64,000 bases of DNA, from contig NZ_CP172558.1 of NCBI RefSeq assembly GCF_046530675.1, forward strand, positions 868,001-932,000, written 5' to 3'. This document shows, in pieces, positions 53,721 through 61,194 of the stretch. The notes under the pieces were generated by a model. That model saw only the letters and a program-made list of their open reading frames with translations, was not told the DNA's origin and did not search any database. Position 1 is the stretch's first letter. Each line of letters opens with the position of its first letter. Origin of the DNA: Chitinibacter sp046530675 (lineage in GTDB: Bacteria > Pseudomonadota > Gammaproteobacteria > Burkholderiales > Chitinibacteraceae). Made by a program: the position numbers and the translations under genes.

Positions 53721-54257
53721 ATGAAATTGCTGTTATTAAGTGCACTTCTGCTCAACGCCAGCGTGATGGCCGCCGAACCAACGCTGCTGGAAACACCGGT
53801 GGTCTACGCGGCCGACGCCAGTGTCGTTCCCAAAGTTAAAGAAGAATGCAAAATTGAAGGCATGCTGGAAAAGCGCATCGGCGAGATACTTGCCAAAGCC
53901 AATCAGGGTCTGGGTACCATCGCACAGGGAACGCCAGTGGCAGACGGTCAAGTGTTACGTCTGAAAATTAGCCATGTCCTTGGTGTGGGTGGCGGCGCAT
54001 ACAGTGGCCCAAAAGCCATCACGGTATACGCCGAGCTGCTGCAAAATGGCAAAGTCGCACGCGAAACCAAACTGAATCGCTGGTCTATGGGTGGCGTATT
54101 TGGCGGCTTTAGCGGGACTTGCTCGATTCTTGACCGTTGCGCTGTCGCAATCGGCAAAGACCTGGCGCAATGGGTCAAAGACCCAAGCTACATCATCAAA
54201 GATCAGCCTGCACCAAAAACCGAAGCCGCTCCCGCCCCCGAAGAAGTAAAGTCCTGA
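53721..54257 (+). CDS. Exported hypothetical protein, 178 aa
   Basis: Starts at 53721 with a signal peptide (MKLLLLSALLLNASVMAA). The mature part has three cysteines, KIEGMLEKRIGEILAKAN near the start, a glycine-rich beta portion (ISHVLGVGGGAYSGPKAITVYAEL) and GGVFGGFSGTCSILDRCAVA, then a proline/glutamate-rich tail. No family recognised. Probably periplasmic or outer-membrane associated. Confidence 0.72.
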   Translation: MKLLLLSALLLNASVMAAEPTLLETPVVYAADASVVPKVKEECKIEGMLEKRIGEILAKANQGLGTIAQGTPVADGQVLRLKISHVLGVGGGAYSGPKAITVYAELLQNGKVARETKLNRWSMGGVFGGFSGTCSILDRCAVAIGKDLAQWVKDPSYIIKDQPAPKTEAAPAPEEVKS

Positions 54258-54262
54258 ATGCA

Positions 54263-54290
54263 AAACCCCAGCAACCTGGGGTTTTTTAAT
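54263..54290 (+). terminator. Bidirectional terminator
   Basis: CCCCAG/CTGGGG stem with CAAC loop, preceded by AAAA and followed by six T. It lies between the convergent exported-protein gene and the VOC-family gene. Confidence 0.88.
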
Positions 54291-54307
54291 ATCGGATCAG
54301 ACTGCAG

Positions 54308-54784
54308 CTATGCACCACGCCTAGCTGCTTCGATTGCCGCGATGTCGATTTTGCCCATCGTCATCATTGCGGCAAAAGCGCGTTTGGCTGCTGCTTGGTC
54401 GGGGTCGCTAATCGCCGCCATCAGCGCGCGCGGCGTGATTTGCCATGACAATCCCCATTTATCCTTGCACCAGCCACATTCACTTTCCTGCCCGCCGTTG
54501 CTGACAATCGCATGCCATAAACGATCCGTTTCAGCCTGATCGTCGGTCATGATCTGGAACGAAAAAGCCTCGCTGTGTTTGAACTCCGGCCCGCCATTCA
54601 GAGCCAGGCAAGCCATGCCGGCGACGGTGAATTCGACCGTCAACACATCGCCCTCTTTACCGGCGGGATAGTCGGCAGGCGCGCGATAAATTGCGCCCAC
54701 TGCGCTATTGGGAAAAGTGTCGGCGTAAAACTGCGCGGCTTCGAGCGCGCTGCCGTCGTACCAGAGACAAATTTTATTATCCAT
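54308..54784 (-). CDS. VOC-family (PhnB-like) protein
   Basis: 158 residues with AAGGAG upstream. LWYDGSALEAAQFYADTFPNSAVGAIYR and FKHSEAFSFQIMTDDQAETDRLWHAI with CGWCKDKWGLSWQITPRAL are typical of PhnB-type VOC proteins. The enzyme activity, if any, is not known; the family name 3-demethylubiquinone methyltransferase is misleading. Confidence 0.88.
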   Translation of the reverse strand: MDNKICLWYDGSALEAAQFYADTFPNSAVGAIYRAPADYPAGKEGDVLTVEFTVAGMACLALNGGPEFKHSEAFSFQIMTDDQAETDRLWHAIVSNGGQESECGWCKDKWGLSWQITPRALMAAISDPDQAAAKRAFAAMMTMGKIDIAAIEAARRGA

Positions 54785-54936
54785 TTTCTGCTCCTTGAGC
54801 GGTGATGACCGGCGCGCGCTTGTGCTAGATCAAGCCTGGCCAACTTTAGCGCGATCAAGCATTTATCGGTGAAATTGGTCGGTGTTAGAGTGCTTGGGCT
54901 CCCTATTCGTTCAACCGTCTGCCCAAGGATTTCACG

Positions 54937-56208
54937 ATGAAATTTGATACGCTCGCCATTCACGCCGGTTACAGCCCCGACCCAACAACCAAGGCGGTGG
55001 CCGTCCCAATCTACCAGACGACCAGCTACGCTTTTGACGATACCCAGCACGGTGCCGATCTGTTTGATCTGAAGGTCAAAGGCAATATCTACACGCGCAT
55101 CATGAACCCGACGACCGATGTGCTCGAACAGCGCGTCGCGGCTTTAGAGGGCGGCATCGGCGCGCTGGCGCTGGCTTCGGGACAGGCGGCGATTACCTAC
55201 GCGATCCTGACCATCGCCGAAGCGGGCGACAATATCATCGCGACCAGCGCGCTGTACGGCGGCACTTACAATTTGTTCGCGCATACCTTGCCGCAGTACG
55301 GCATTTCGGTGAAGTTCGTTGACGCCAATGACCCGCAAGCCGCCGCCGCGCTGATCGACGAGCGCACCAAGGCCATTTACTGCGAATCGATCGGCAATCC
55401 GCTGGGTAATGTCGTCGATTTCGCCGCTTTTGCCGCCGTGGCGCACGCCGGTGGCATTCCGCTGATTGTCGATAACACCGTGCCGACGCCGTATCTGTGT
55501 CGTCCGATTGAACACGGCGCCGACATCGTCGTCCATAGTCTGACCAAATATATGGGCGGTCACGGCACCAGCATCGGCGGCATCATCGTCGATAGCGGAC
55601 GTTTTCCGTGGGCTGAGCACAAAACGCGTTTCCGTCGCCTGAACGAGCCTGAAGTCAGCTACCACGGCGTCGTTTACACCGAAGCGCTCGGTGAAGCGGC
55701 ATTTATCGGTCGTGCGCGCACCGTGCCGTTGCGCAATATGGGTGCGTGCATTTCGCCGTTCAATGCGTTTCTGATTTTGCAGGGGCTGGAAACGCTCGCG
55801 CTGCGCATGGATAGGCACGTTGAAAATGCGCTCAAAGTCGCTGATTTTCTGCAAACACACGCCAAAGTGGCTTGGGTGAATTACGCCGGTCAGTCCGGCC
55901 ACCCAAGCAAAGCGCTGGTTGATCAATATTTCGGTGGCAAAGCATCCGGTCTGCTGACTTTTGGCGTGAAAGGTGGCCGCGAAGCGGGCGCGCGTTTTCA
56001 GGATGCGCTGCAATTGATCACGCGGCTGGTGAATATTGGCGACGCCAAATCGCTAGCCTGCCATCCGGCCAGCACGACGCACCGCCAGCTCTCGCCTGCC
56101 GAGTTGCAACGCGCCGGCGTGTCGGAAGATATGGTTCGGCTGTCGATCGGCATCGAACACATCGACGACATCCTCGCCGATCTGGATCAGGCGCTGAACA
56201 AAGTTTAA
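54937..56208 (+). CDS. metY: O-acetylhomoserine sulfhydrylase (aminocarboxypropyltransferase)
   Basis: 423 residues, a PLP enzyme of the Cys/Met metabolism family. Signs are YTRIMNPTTDVLEQRVAALEGG, SALYGGTYNLF, and the PLP lysine in VVHSLTKYMGGHGTSIGG. The ~420-residue length and the extra loop after the PLP lysine fit MetY rather than MetB/MetC. It forms homocysteine from O-acetylhomoserine and sulfide. AAGGA is 9 bases upstream of the ATG. No riboswitch was seen upstream. A 47-bp element starts 7 bases after the stop. Confidence 0.93.
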   Translation: MKFDTLAIHAGYSPDPTTKAVAVPIYQTTSYAFDDTQHGADLFDLKVKGNIYTRIMNPTTDVLEQRVAALEGGIGALALASGQAAITYAILTIAEAGDNIIATSALYGGTYNLFAHTLPQYGISVKFVDANDPQAAAALIDERTKAIYCESIGNPLGNVVDFAAFAAVAHAGGIPLIVDNTVPTPYLCRPIEHGADIVVHSLTKYMGGHGTSIGGIIVDSGRFPWAEHKTRFRRLNEPEVSYHGVVYTEALGEAAFIGRARTVPLRNMGACISPFNAFLILQGLETLALRMDRHVENALKVADFLQTHAKVAWVNYAGQSGHPSKALVDQYFGGKASGLLTFGVKGGREAGARFQDALQLITRLVNIGDAKSLACHPASTTHRQLSPAELQRAGVSEDMVRLSIGIEHIDDILADLDQALNKV

Positions 56209-56215
56209 AACGCTG

Positions 56216-56262
56216 GGTATATAGCTGCAGATAAATATGATATTGACCTGCAGCTATATACA
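56216..56262. repeat. 47-bp palindromic element, copy 10
   Basis: Begins GGTATATAGCTGCAG and ends ATATACA, exactly 47 bp. The arms GTATATAGCTGCAG and its complement are perfect over 14 bp, the strongest hairpin of the family. It starts 7 bases after the metY stop. Confidence 0.85.
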
Positions 56263-56398
56263 ATGCCATGTATACGTCCATTTCAAGATACAAATCTTAA
56301 TCAGGTAGCTCCGAAAAAGCGAAGCTACACGTTTCAATAAACTGATTTCGACAGCCGCATGCTGAATGTAAAAAGCCAGTTCGTTTGATCGGCAAATA

Positions 56399-56550
56399 GA
56401 TTCAATTGCAGTCGTTCCCCCCTTCTTTGAAGGGGGGCGAGGGGGGATTTCAGCACTATTTTAGCGATTACTGGGGCTGAAATAGTGTCAAATCCCCCTC
56501 AATCCCCCTTTTTCAAAGGGGGAAGTAGTCAGTTTTACTGGCATCAACAC
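56399..56550. repeat. Long form of the CCCCCCTTC element
   Basis: Bounded by GATTCAATTGCAGT on the left and CTGGCATCAACAC on the right, the same borders as the shorter copy at 58595-58684. Inside are two facing G-run units, each with its own hairpin, joined by about 40 bp. Confidence 0.78.
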
Positions 56551-56613
56551 GAATTGAAAACATCACCGTTTGATCTGGCTTTATTTGACGCGCATTCAGC
56601 GTTTGATGGCAGA

Positions 56614-58251
56614 TCAAACGACCTTGAATTGCGCCACGCCGCCGTGCAATTGCTGCACCAGCTCTTTCAACTGTCGCACCGACCCGGCGGCAAGCGTGAC
56701 TTCGCGTGCATTGTTTTCGGCCATCAGCGAGATATCGCCGATATTGCGCGCGATGTCCTGCGTGCAGCCGCTTTGCTGGTTGGCGACGGTGGCGATTTCC
56801 TGCACCAGCGGCGATACGTCGGCCGAATGCCCGTCGAGTTTTTCCACCGCAAGGTCCGCTTCTTGCGCCAATGCTGCGCCTTGTCGTGCCCGGCTGCTGA
56901 CGCTTTCAATCTGACCGACGACGCTGTGCGTGTCGTCCTGAATCATATTGATCATGCCGGTGATTTGCTGCGTTGATTGCCCGGTCCGCTCGGCCAGTTT
57001 GCGGACTTCATCGGCCACGACAGCAAAGCCGCGCCCCATTTCACCAGCGCGCGCCGCTTCAATCGCGGCATTGAGCGCCAGTAAATTGGTTTGATCGGCA
57101 ATGTCGCGAATCACGCCGACAATGACCGAGATCTGCTGTGAACGCTCGCCCATCTGGTGCACCGCAGCCGCCGACAAATCAATTTCGCTGGCGATCTGAT
57201 GCATTTCATGCGCGGCTTCTTTCACCACTTTGCGGCCATTGGCTGCGAGGATGCGCAATTCGCTCGTCACGTCGACCGTCTCGTTCACATTGCTGGCGAC
57301 CTGAACGATGCTGCTGCTCATTTGCTCAATCGCCGCCGAGACCGAGACCGAAGCGCGATGCTGCGCCACCGAGCTTTGTTCGACGGCGCTGGAGGTATGC
57401 ACCAGCTGATCGGTCGAAGCCGAAACCTGATTGGCTGCGCTCGACACCGTCAGCAGCAATTGCTGCAAGCGCGAGATCAGCGCGTTAAACGCTTCGGCAA
57501 TTTCAGCCACATCCAGATTGCGGCCAATCGGCGCACGCCGGGTTAAATCGCCTTTGCTGGCAATCTGCTGCATCGCAAGGCGCAGCTCGTCGAGCGGCTG
57601 CGTAATGCTGCGCGAGAGCGCCAGCGAAACCAGCAATAAACCGAGCCCGACCGCCAGACAGGCGCCGCCCAGCCAGATCGCGCGTTTGAAGAACAGCGCG
57701 TCGATATCATCGACGTAAATACCCGATGCAATCACCCAGTTCCACGCCGGATACAGCCTGGCGGTTGCAATTTTTTGCACCGGCTTGTCCTTGCCCGGTT
57801 TCGGCCATAGATAGCTGATGTATTGCGCTTGCCCGCCGTTCTTTGCATCGACCAGCGCTGCATCGACCAAAGCGACGACGATTTTCGTGCCATTGGCGTC
57901 TTTCAGCGCCGACATATCCTTGCCATTCATTTCGGCCTTGATCGGGTGCAAAACCATCCGGTATTGCGGATCATAAATACTGAAATAATTATCACCGTCG
58001 TAACGCAGGCTTTTGATTGCCGCTTTGGCCTGAGCTTGCGCTTCTTCCAGCGGCAAGGCGCCGGTTTGCGCCAGCCGGCCATAATGCTCGATCACACTAT
58101 TGCCCAGCTCGATCACGCTTTGCGTTTTCGCCTGTCTATCCTCGAGCATCGACTCGCGGCTCGATAACAGCATCAGCATGCCGATGCCCAGCAAACTGAA
58201 CAAAGCCAGCGCAGCCAATAACCAGAGTTTGTGTTTAATCCGTCGCAACAT
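56614..58251 (-). CDS. Methyl-accepting chemotaxis protein with a Cache sensor
   Basis: 545 residues from the ATG at 58251, preceded by GGGGGAAAG. Layout: membrane helix (about 10-30), periplasmic single-Cache domain (DNYFSIYDPQYRMVLHPIKAEMNGKDMS and WNWVIASGIYVDDID), second membrane helix (about 190-215), HAMP, then the signalling domain with the hairpin tip NLLALNAAIEAARAGEMGRGFAVVADEVRKLAERT. It senses small carboxylates or similar ligands and controls CheA. No che genes are nearby. Confidence 0.95.
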   Translation of the reverse strand: MLRRIKHKLWLLAALALFSLLGIGMLMLLSSRESMLEDRQAKTQSVIELGNSVIEHYGRLAQTGALPLEEAQAQAKAAIKSLRYDGDNYFSIYDPQYRMVLHPIKAEMNGKDMSALKDANGTKIVVALVDAALVDAKNGGQAQYISYLWPKPGKDKPVQKIATARLYPAWNWVIASGIYVDDIDALFFKRAIWLGGACLAVGLGLLLVSLALSRSITQPLDELRLAMQQIASKGDLTRRAPIGRNLDVAEIAEAFNALISRLQQLLLTVSSAANQVSASTDQLVHTSSAVEQSSVAQHRASVSVSAAIEQMSSSIVQVASNVNETVDVTSELRILAANGRKVVKEAAHEMHQIASEIDLSAAAVHQMGERSQQISVIVGVIRDIADQTNLLALNAAIEAARAGEMGRGFAVVADEVRKLAERTGQSTQQITGMINMIQDDTHSVVGQIESVSSRARQGAALAQEADLAVEKLDGHSADVSPLVQEIATVANQQSGCTQDIARNIGDISLMAENNAREVTLAAGSVRQLKELVQQLHGGVAQFKVV

Positions 58252-58594
58252 GTCTTTCCCCCAATCGTTCAATAACTTACTCAAATTGCAAGACACGGCT
58301 ACAGTAGCACACCTTTCATTAAAAGACAGCGACACGACGGCAAATAAGCAGCCCGTGATTGCGCACGAGGAGACCGGCACGAAGTCGTGAGTGCAGCGAA
58401 GGAGGCAGGATTGGCGGTGATACACCGGAATGACAGCCAGGCAATCGGCGAATTGATTTAATTGCAGGGCTTCCCCTTGCTCAATCCCATTGCGGGAAAA
58501 ACAAAGGTGAAGTCATTCGCTTTATGGAAAGCGAACGCATTGAGAAAACCACGGCGCGAGGGCTATGTGCTTATTTCGTATTGATTGGAAAATC

Positions 58595-58684
58595 GATTCA
58601 ATTGCAGTAGTCCCCCCTTCGTTGAAGGGGGGCTAGGGGGGATTTCTGCACGATTAAAGTAACTGTTGAGGCTGGCATCAACAC
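58595..58684. repeat. Short form of the CCCCCCTTC element
   Basis: A 90-bp copy with the same borders (GATTCAATTGCAGT and CTGGCATCAACAC) as the 152-bp copy at 56399-56550, but with only the first G-run unit; the second half is missing. Confidence 0.75.
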
Positions 58685-58712
58685 ATCATCTGAACATACC
58701 CGTTGCGAGCAG

Positions 58713-58759
58713 GGTATATCGATGCAAATCAAGATTAAATTGGTCTGTATCGATATACT
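58713..58759. repeat. 47-bp palindromic element, copy 11
   Basis: Begins GGTATATCGATGCAAATCAA and ends ATATACT, exactly 47 bp; its arms pair over 13 bp with one mismatch. It lies 55 bases beyond the PAS-GGDEF stop. Confidence 0.85.
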
Positions 58760-58814
58760 ATGTTAGGTATAAGTCAACTGCGCCCGCGATGGCAGGGCAT
58801 GACGGTCAATATGA

Positions 58815-59789
58815 CTACTCTGCTGGCGAAGCAACGGGCTCGCCCAGCGCATCCGGCTCGGTGCTCATAATCCGGTGGCGACCTTGCTGTTTGGCGGCGT
58901 AGAGCTGGTGATCGACGGCGTCGATAAATTCACTGATGCTTGCCGTCGGGTCCGGCCTGATCGTGCCGACGCCGATGCTGGCGGTGACATGCGAGCCAAT
59001 ATCGCTGTGGCCGTGCGGGAGCTGCAATTTGTCGATCAGCCGCAAGCAGCGCCGCGCCACTTTGGCTGCTGCGGCGGCGTCGGTATTGGGCAGCAGCACG
59101 ACAAATTCTTCGCCACCAAAGCGGGCGGCCAGATCGCGCGGACGCACCGCCGCCAACGCCAGCGTTTTGGCGACCTGAATCAGGCATTGATCGCCCTGCA
59201 AATGGCCGTACAAATCGTTGTATTGCTTGAAAAAATCAATATCGAGCACGATCAGCGACAGCGGCTCGCCACTGCGCAGCGCGCTGCGCCATTCCAGCTC
59301 CAGCGCCGCGTCAAACTTGCGGCGATTGGCAATGCCGGTCAGCCCGTCTTTGAACGACAAGGCTTCGAGCTCTTTTTGCAGCATAATCAGCTTTTCTTCG
59401 GTTTTTTTACGCTCGCTGATATCAAACATAAAACCGACCAGCGCCTCAACATTGCCATCGGCATCGCGAACAACGTGCACCACATCGCGGATCCACACAT
59501 AGCCATTATCACGAGTCAGCGCCCGATAATCGGCCTCGTGATCAACGCCGCTTTGCGACTGCGCGACGCAAAAATTGACCACCGTTTCTCTATCATCCGG
59601 ATGAATCCGCTCTGCCCAATCCTGCACCGTCACCCAGCTATCCTGCGCCCAGCCCAGCAGCGGCTCAATTTGCGGGCCGATATAGCTAAACGTCATGCTC
59701 TGCCAATCGATTTTCCACGGAATCGCCTGCGTCGATTCGAGCAGCGTTTTGTAAACTTTCGGGTCAATACTCAAGGGGTCTTGCTGCAT
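58815..59789 (-). CDS. PAS-domain diguanylate cyclase
   Basis: 324 residues from the ATG at 59789 with GGAG 7 bases upstream. A PAS-type domain (about residues 15-127, PAS_3/PAC style: FSYIGPQIEPLLGWAQDSW, RIHPDDRETVVNF, VGFMFDISERKKTEE) is joined by a short coiled coil to GGDEF. The active site is GGEEF (225-229), catalytically competent, and the inhibitory-site RxxD (R216, D219) is intact. It is predicted to be soluble and should make cyclic di-GMP. Confidence 0.93.
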   Translation of the reverse strand: MQQDPLSIDPKVYKTLLESTQAIPWKIDWQSMTFSYIGPQIEPLLGWAQDSWVTVQDWAERIHPDDRETVVNFCVAQSQSGVDHEADYRALTRDNGYVWIRDVVHVVRDADGNVEALVGFMFDISERKKTEEKLIMLQKELEALSFKDGLTGIANRRKFDAALELEWRSALRSGEPLSLIVLDIDFFKQYNDLYGHLQGDQCLIQVAKTLALAAVRPRDLAARFGGEEFVVLLPNTDAAAAAKVARRCLRLIDKLQLPHGHSDIGSHVTASIGVGTIRPDPTASISEFIDAVDHQLYAAKQQGRHRIMSTEPDALGEPVASPAE

Positions 59790-60226
59790 GTCGGGCTCCG
59801 GGATCAAGCTGGATAAACAGGACACGCGCCAAACATAATGAGCGAGCGGCGATCACCACCGCACCGCCAGCCACAGCGCGAGCATCCTGATTGGATCTGG
59901 CAAGCATATCAGCACCATGACAAAGTGGCTGGCTTACATGAATACAGGCTTACAGCCAGATCGCCAGCACAGGCAGACAGCGAACCCGGCACCGCAACAA
60001 TCAACCGCGCAAAGCGAGCAGGCTGACGGCCAGATCGGCACGAACACCCATTGCTGCAGTGCTCACTGTCATTAGCAATTCACGGTGAGTAAGTTTTATT
60101 TTTCCAGCCTGTTACCGAAATGCAACGAAAAATGCAGAAATTGCCTTATCAATCAGCGGTGTAGGGATGGGGATATCGGCAGAAATAGACGGTCATTGTA
60201 GGGTCGGCTTTAGCTGACTTAATAAG

Positions 60227-60273
60227 GGTATATACCTGAAGGCAATAGATTGATTGTCTTTCAGAGCAACACC
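60227..60273. repeat. 47-bp palindromic element, copy 12
   Basis: Begins GGTATATACCTGAAGGCAAT and ends CAACACC, exactly 47 bp. The right end is a variant shared with copy 13. A further GGTATATAC follows 7 bases later. Confidence 0.7.
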
Positions 60274-60434
60274 AAGGCGGGTATATACAAGTGCAGGGTG
60301 CATTGAGCGAACCGCATCATTGGCTATCGTGGTATTGGCCTGCTGACGCAGGCGGTGAACCGGCGGTTTCGCCCGCCGGACGAATCAGGGGCAGTCTTGC
60401 CTTGCCCCTGATAACCCTAACGTACCCAAAGGGC

Positions 60435-60478
60435 ATCCCGCGTCGCTAAGCGGCAAAGCCGCTAAGCTTTGGCGTCAC
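60435..60478. repeat. Left arm of a 44-bp perfect inverted repeat
   Basis: Starts ATCCCGCGTCGCTAAGCGGC and is the exact reverse complement of 60751-60794. Each arm also contains its own small palindrome (AGCGGCAAAGCCGCT). Confidence 0.85.
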
Positions 60479-60641
60479 GCCCGATCGACGCGAAACCCCG
60501 CTTGAAAAAGCCACGGCGAGGCGCCGCTACAACTCGCGTCGCGCTAGCGTCGCAACGCTCAAACACTACGCGGCTTAAAACCCTGACGGCCATTTTTCAA
60601 ACGGCGCGTCTCCACGGGCAATCCGTACTAACCACGGCAGG

Positions 60642-60688
60642 GGTATATCCACCAAAGCCAAACCAGAAATAATTTTCAGAGCAACACC
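60642..60688. repeat. 47-bp palindromic element, copy 13
   Basis: Begins GGTATATCCACCAAAGCCAA and ends CAACACC, exactly 47 bp. It lies between the two 44-bp arms and shares TTTCAGAGCAACACC with copy 12. Confidence 0.72.
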
Positions 60689-60750
60689 AAGGTAGGTATA
60701 TGCCGCAATCGTCGGGCTGCGCTAATTCCCCTGCATCAGCGCCGAGCGAG

Positions 60751-60794
60751 GTGACGCCAAAGCTTAGCGGCTTTGCCGCTTAGCGACGCGGGAT
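60751..60794. repeat. Right arm of a 44-bp perfect inverted repeat
   Basis: Exact reverse complement of 60435-60478. The two arms enclose 272 bp that include a 47-bp element. Confidence 0.85.
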
Positions 60795-60929
60795 ACCCGA
60801 AGGGGTAAACGGGCGGGGCGGGGTTTCGGCGGGGCCTGTTTTGTTAAGCCCCGCCGCCGCCTCGAACCGTCCGCAGCGAGGGCATCGGCGTAGCCGACGC
60901 AGATGCGGGGTCGTATATGGACTCCTCCC

Positions 60930-61194
60930 AGCTTGCAAGCATTTCACAGTTCTGGTTGTCGGATCGACTGCTCACGTATATCCGGCCTTCGCATTGGGCC
61001 TAATGACCCGGGCCATGATGGGCTATTCGCGCGGCAGGTCCTCATCGCCTTCACGTGCTTTTCGCACTTGGACCCCGTCAGGTTTGCCTGCCGCCGGTTC
61101 AACCTTTTGGCCATCACTGCTTCTTGCTTCGCAATCGGACTGGATTTTATTCGTTACACATTGCCACTACAAACCCCATTTTCTACTACACGCT
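60930..61194 (-). ncRNA. Candidate bridge (seek) RNA region of the IS1111 element
   Basis: About 265 bp of noncoding DNA between the transposase stop and the inverted repeat on its 3' side. In IS1111-group elements the guide RNA that pairs with target and donor DNA is encoded in this position. That a transcript is made here is inference; no fold or guide loop was worked out. Confidence 0.4.

Larger units (their letters stand above)
56209..56613. other. Repeat-filled gap between metY and the chemoreceptor gene
   Basis: About 400 bp without a gene. It holds a 47-bp element directly after metY and a 152-bp CCCCCCTTC-type element at 56399-56550. The rest shows nothing recognisable. Confidence 0.6.
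58252..58814. other. Repeat-rich gap before the PAS-GGDEF gene
   Basis: About 560 bp without a gene. It has a relic GATTTAATTGCAGGGCTTCCCC (58455-58476) resembling the left border of the CCCCCCTTC element, a TTCGCTTT/AAAGCGAA hairpin near 58516-58535, the short element copy and a 47-bp element. Confidence 0.6.
59790..60913. other. 1.1-kb repeat-rich gene desert
   Basis: No convincing gene on either strand. It holds two 47-bp elements (60227 and 60642), each followed by a second GGTATAT half site, a direct repeat around CAGAGCAACACCAAGG, a 44-bp perfect inverted repeat (60435-60478 with 60751-60794), and GC-rich hairpins at 60387-60414 and 60828-60855. It ends at the IS element. Confidence 0.6.

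Noticed and set aside
54785..54936. SAM or SAH riboswitch before metY
   Set aside because: The leader is short and shows none of the paired elements of known riboswitch classes that I can recognise.
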